From Aurantimicrobium sp. (lineage in GTDB: Bacteria; Actinomycetota; Actinomycetes; Actinomycetales; Microbacteriaceae), in NCBI GenBank assembly GCA_021741765.1, contig JAIOXH010000003.1, forward strand, positions 1 through 35,120: a stretch of DNA of 35,120 nucleotides. Direction: 5' to 3'. The translations under genes were made by a program, and so were the position numbers. Shown here one piece after another: positions 34,374-35,120 of the stretch; position 1 is the stretch's first letter, and each line of letters starts with the position of its first letter. The notes below the pieces were generated by a model that saw only the letters and a program-made list of their open reading frames with translations, was not told the DNA's origin and searched no databases.

Positions 34374-35120
34374 ATGCCTAACAACGAGCCACTCATCACC
34401 TCCACCTACGACTTTGACGCGTGGTGCGAGGTTCTGAGCGCGAACGATATTCCGATGCAGATTGAGTGTGCTAGCCGCGCCACATTCAGCGCAGAGATGC
34501 GAACGCGAAACCTCGACGGTATCAATTTTTTTGACATTCGCGCGGATGCTCATCATGCTGTTCGCACCCCTGCGCTCCTCTCCTCTGACGACACTCGGGT
34601 TTACGGCGTCACCCTTCAGATCGAGGGCACTAGCTCGATAACCCAGGACGGGCAGACGTCAATCCTGCAGCCCGGCGATTTTGCGCTCTACGACTCAACG
34701 CGCGAATTCGAGCGCGATTTTCCTGAGGCGTATCGATGCCTCATCGTGCGTTTTCCGCACGCCATGATGCAGTTGCCCTCGCACACCCTCAGTAGCGTCA
34801 CGGCAACCAGGTTCGGCGCCAACGATGGTGTGGGCGTGGTCGTCTCGCCGTTCCTAGCCGAAATGGCCAACAATCTCTCGGAGCTGTCGGGTTGGGCGGG
34901 TGTGCGCGTAGCCCACGCGCTGATTGACCTCGTGTCGTCGGCACTTGCCGAGAAACTGACGGATGCGCAGATTGCATCGGCCAACCCCCGGGCACACGCT
35001 TTTGTGCGGGTGTGTGAGTACATCATGCAGAACCTGGGCGACCCCACGCTGAGCCCCGACGTGATTGCACACGCCAACTTTATTTCGACCCGCCAGGTGC
35101 ACAAGATTTTTCACGCGGAG
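34374..35120 (+). CDS. AraC-family transcriptional regulator (3' end beyond window)
   Basis: 249 codons are visible and the reading frame is open to the window end. Residues ~1-190 are an AraC-binding-like sensor domain with the motif ILQPGDFALYDSTREFERDF, clearly similar to GPGDLTVYDTSMPFELEF of the gene at 50. The first helix-turn-helix of the DNA-binding domain begins at VCEYIMQNLGDPTLSPDVIAHANFISTRQVHKIFHAE and is cut. ATG 34374 follows GTGAGG by 9 nt; GTG 34359 in frame is an alternative. It sits after the dehydrogenase terminator and is the best candidate regulator of the decarboxylase/dehydrogenase pair. Confidence 0.9.
   Translation, partial: MPNNEPLITSTYDFDAWCEVLSANDIPMQIECASRATFSAEMRTRNLDGINFFDIRADAHHAVRTPALLSSDDTRVYGVTLQIEGTSSITQDGQTSILQPGDFALYDSTREFERDFPEAYRCLIVRFPHAMMQLPSHTLSSVTATRFGANDGVGVVVSPFLAEMANNLSELSGWAGVRVAHALIDLVSSALAEKLTDAQIASANPRAHAFVRVCEYIMQNLGDPTLSPDVIAHANFISTRQVHKIFHAE

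Overview
The window looks like a chromosomal segment of a high-GC actinobacterium, most likely a member of the Microbacteriaceae. Reasons: frequent GTG/TTG starts, a dnaX-recR-lysC-asd run, a Tad-pilus block next to topA with a DUF4244-type pilin, a ponA2-like PBP followed by a metallophosphoesterase, a LAxTG-type sorting signal, and short dispersed repeats of the kind I associate with that family. The family-level call is inference; 'actinobacterium' is well supported.

Layout. 1-5.9 kb: an AraC-type regulator, then dnaX, recR, lysC and asd. lysC and asd overlap by 4 bp, and lysC carries an internal start for a beta subunit. 5.9-9.2 kb: mqo (apparently leaderless), converging on a translationally coupled cupin/FAD-oxidoreductase pair. 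9.2-12.8 kb: an accessory-looking island with a response regulator, a histidine kinase and a convergent LANTG-anchored surface protein. It is bounded by related palindromic repeats that share an exact 19-nt direct repeat, and it ends beside tRNA-Pro(CGG). 13.0-19.3 kb: metallophosphoesterase and a class A PBP with PASTA domains on the minus strand, a small DUF4177 protein and a RidA-family protein on the plus strand, then acs on the minus strand. 19.3-22.4 kb: a hairpin-rich leader and a compact Tad-pilus operon (ATPase, fused TadB/TadC-like protein, Flp-like pilin, two pseudopilins). 22.5-27.2 kb: topA, tmk and holB. 27.3-31 kb: a CopC-domain protein, tRNA-Thr(CGT), a nitroreductase-family protein and an MMPL transporter. 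31-35.1 kb: a divergent benzoylformate decarboxylase-like/benzaldehyde dehydrogenase-like pair with a shared promoter region, a strong terminator, and a second AraC-type regulator cut by the window end.

How the genes work together. dnaX, holB, recR, topA and tmk serve DNA replication, repair and nucleotide supply. lysC and asd start the aspartate pathway to lysine, threonine, methionine and diaminopimelate. mqo and acs are central carbon enzymes. The PBP builds the wall. The Tad genes, LANTG protein and two-component system form the surface/sensing part. The decarboxylase, dehydrogenase and terminal AraC gene form a likely regulated aromatic-acid catabolic unit (benzoylformate to benzaldehyde to benzoate).

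Most promising unusual features: the repeat-bounded two-component/surface-protein island beside tRNA-Pro; tandem C6-loop hairpins upstream of the Tad operon; a dnaX linker that appears built from repeat-family sequence; and a 12-bp palindrome over the -35 of the aldehyde dehydrogenase promoter. I see no CRISPR array, transposase, integrase or rRNA gene. Nothing here is clearly a wholly new system.
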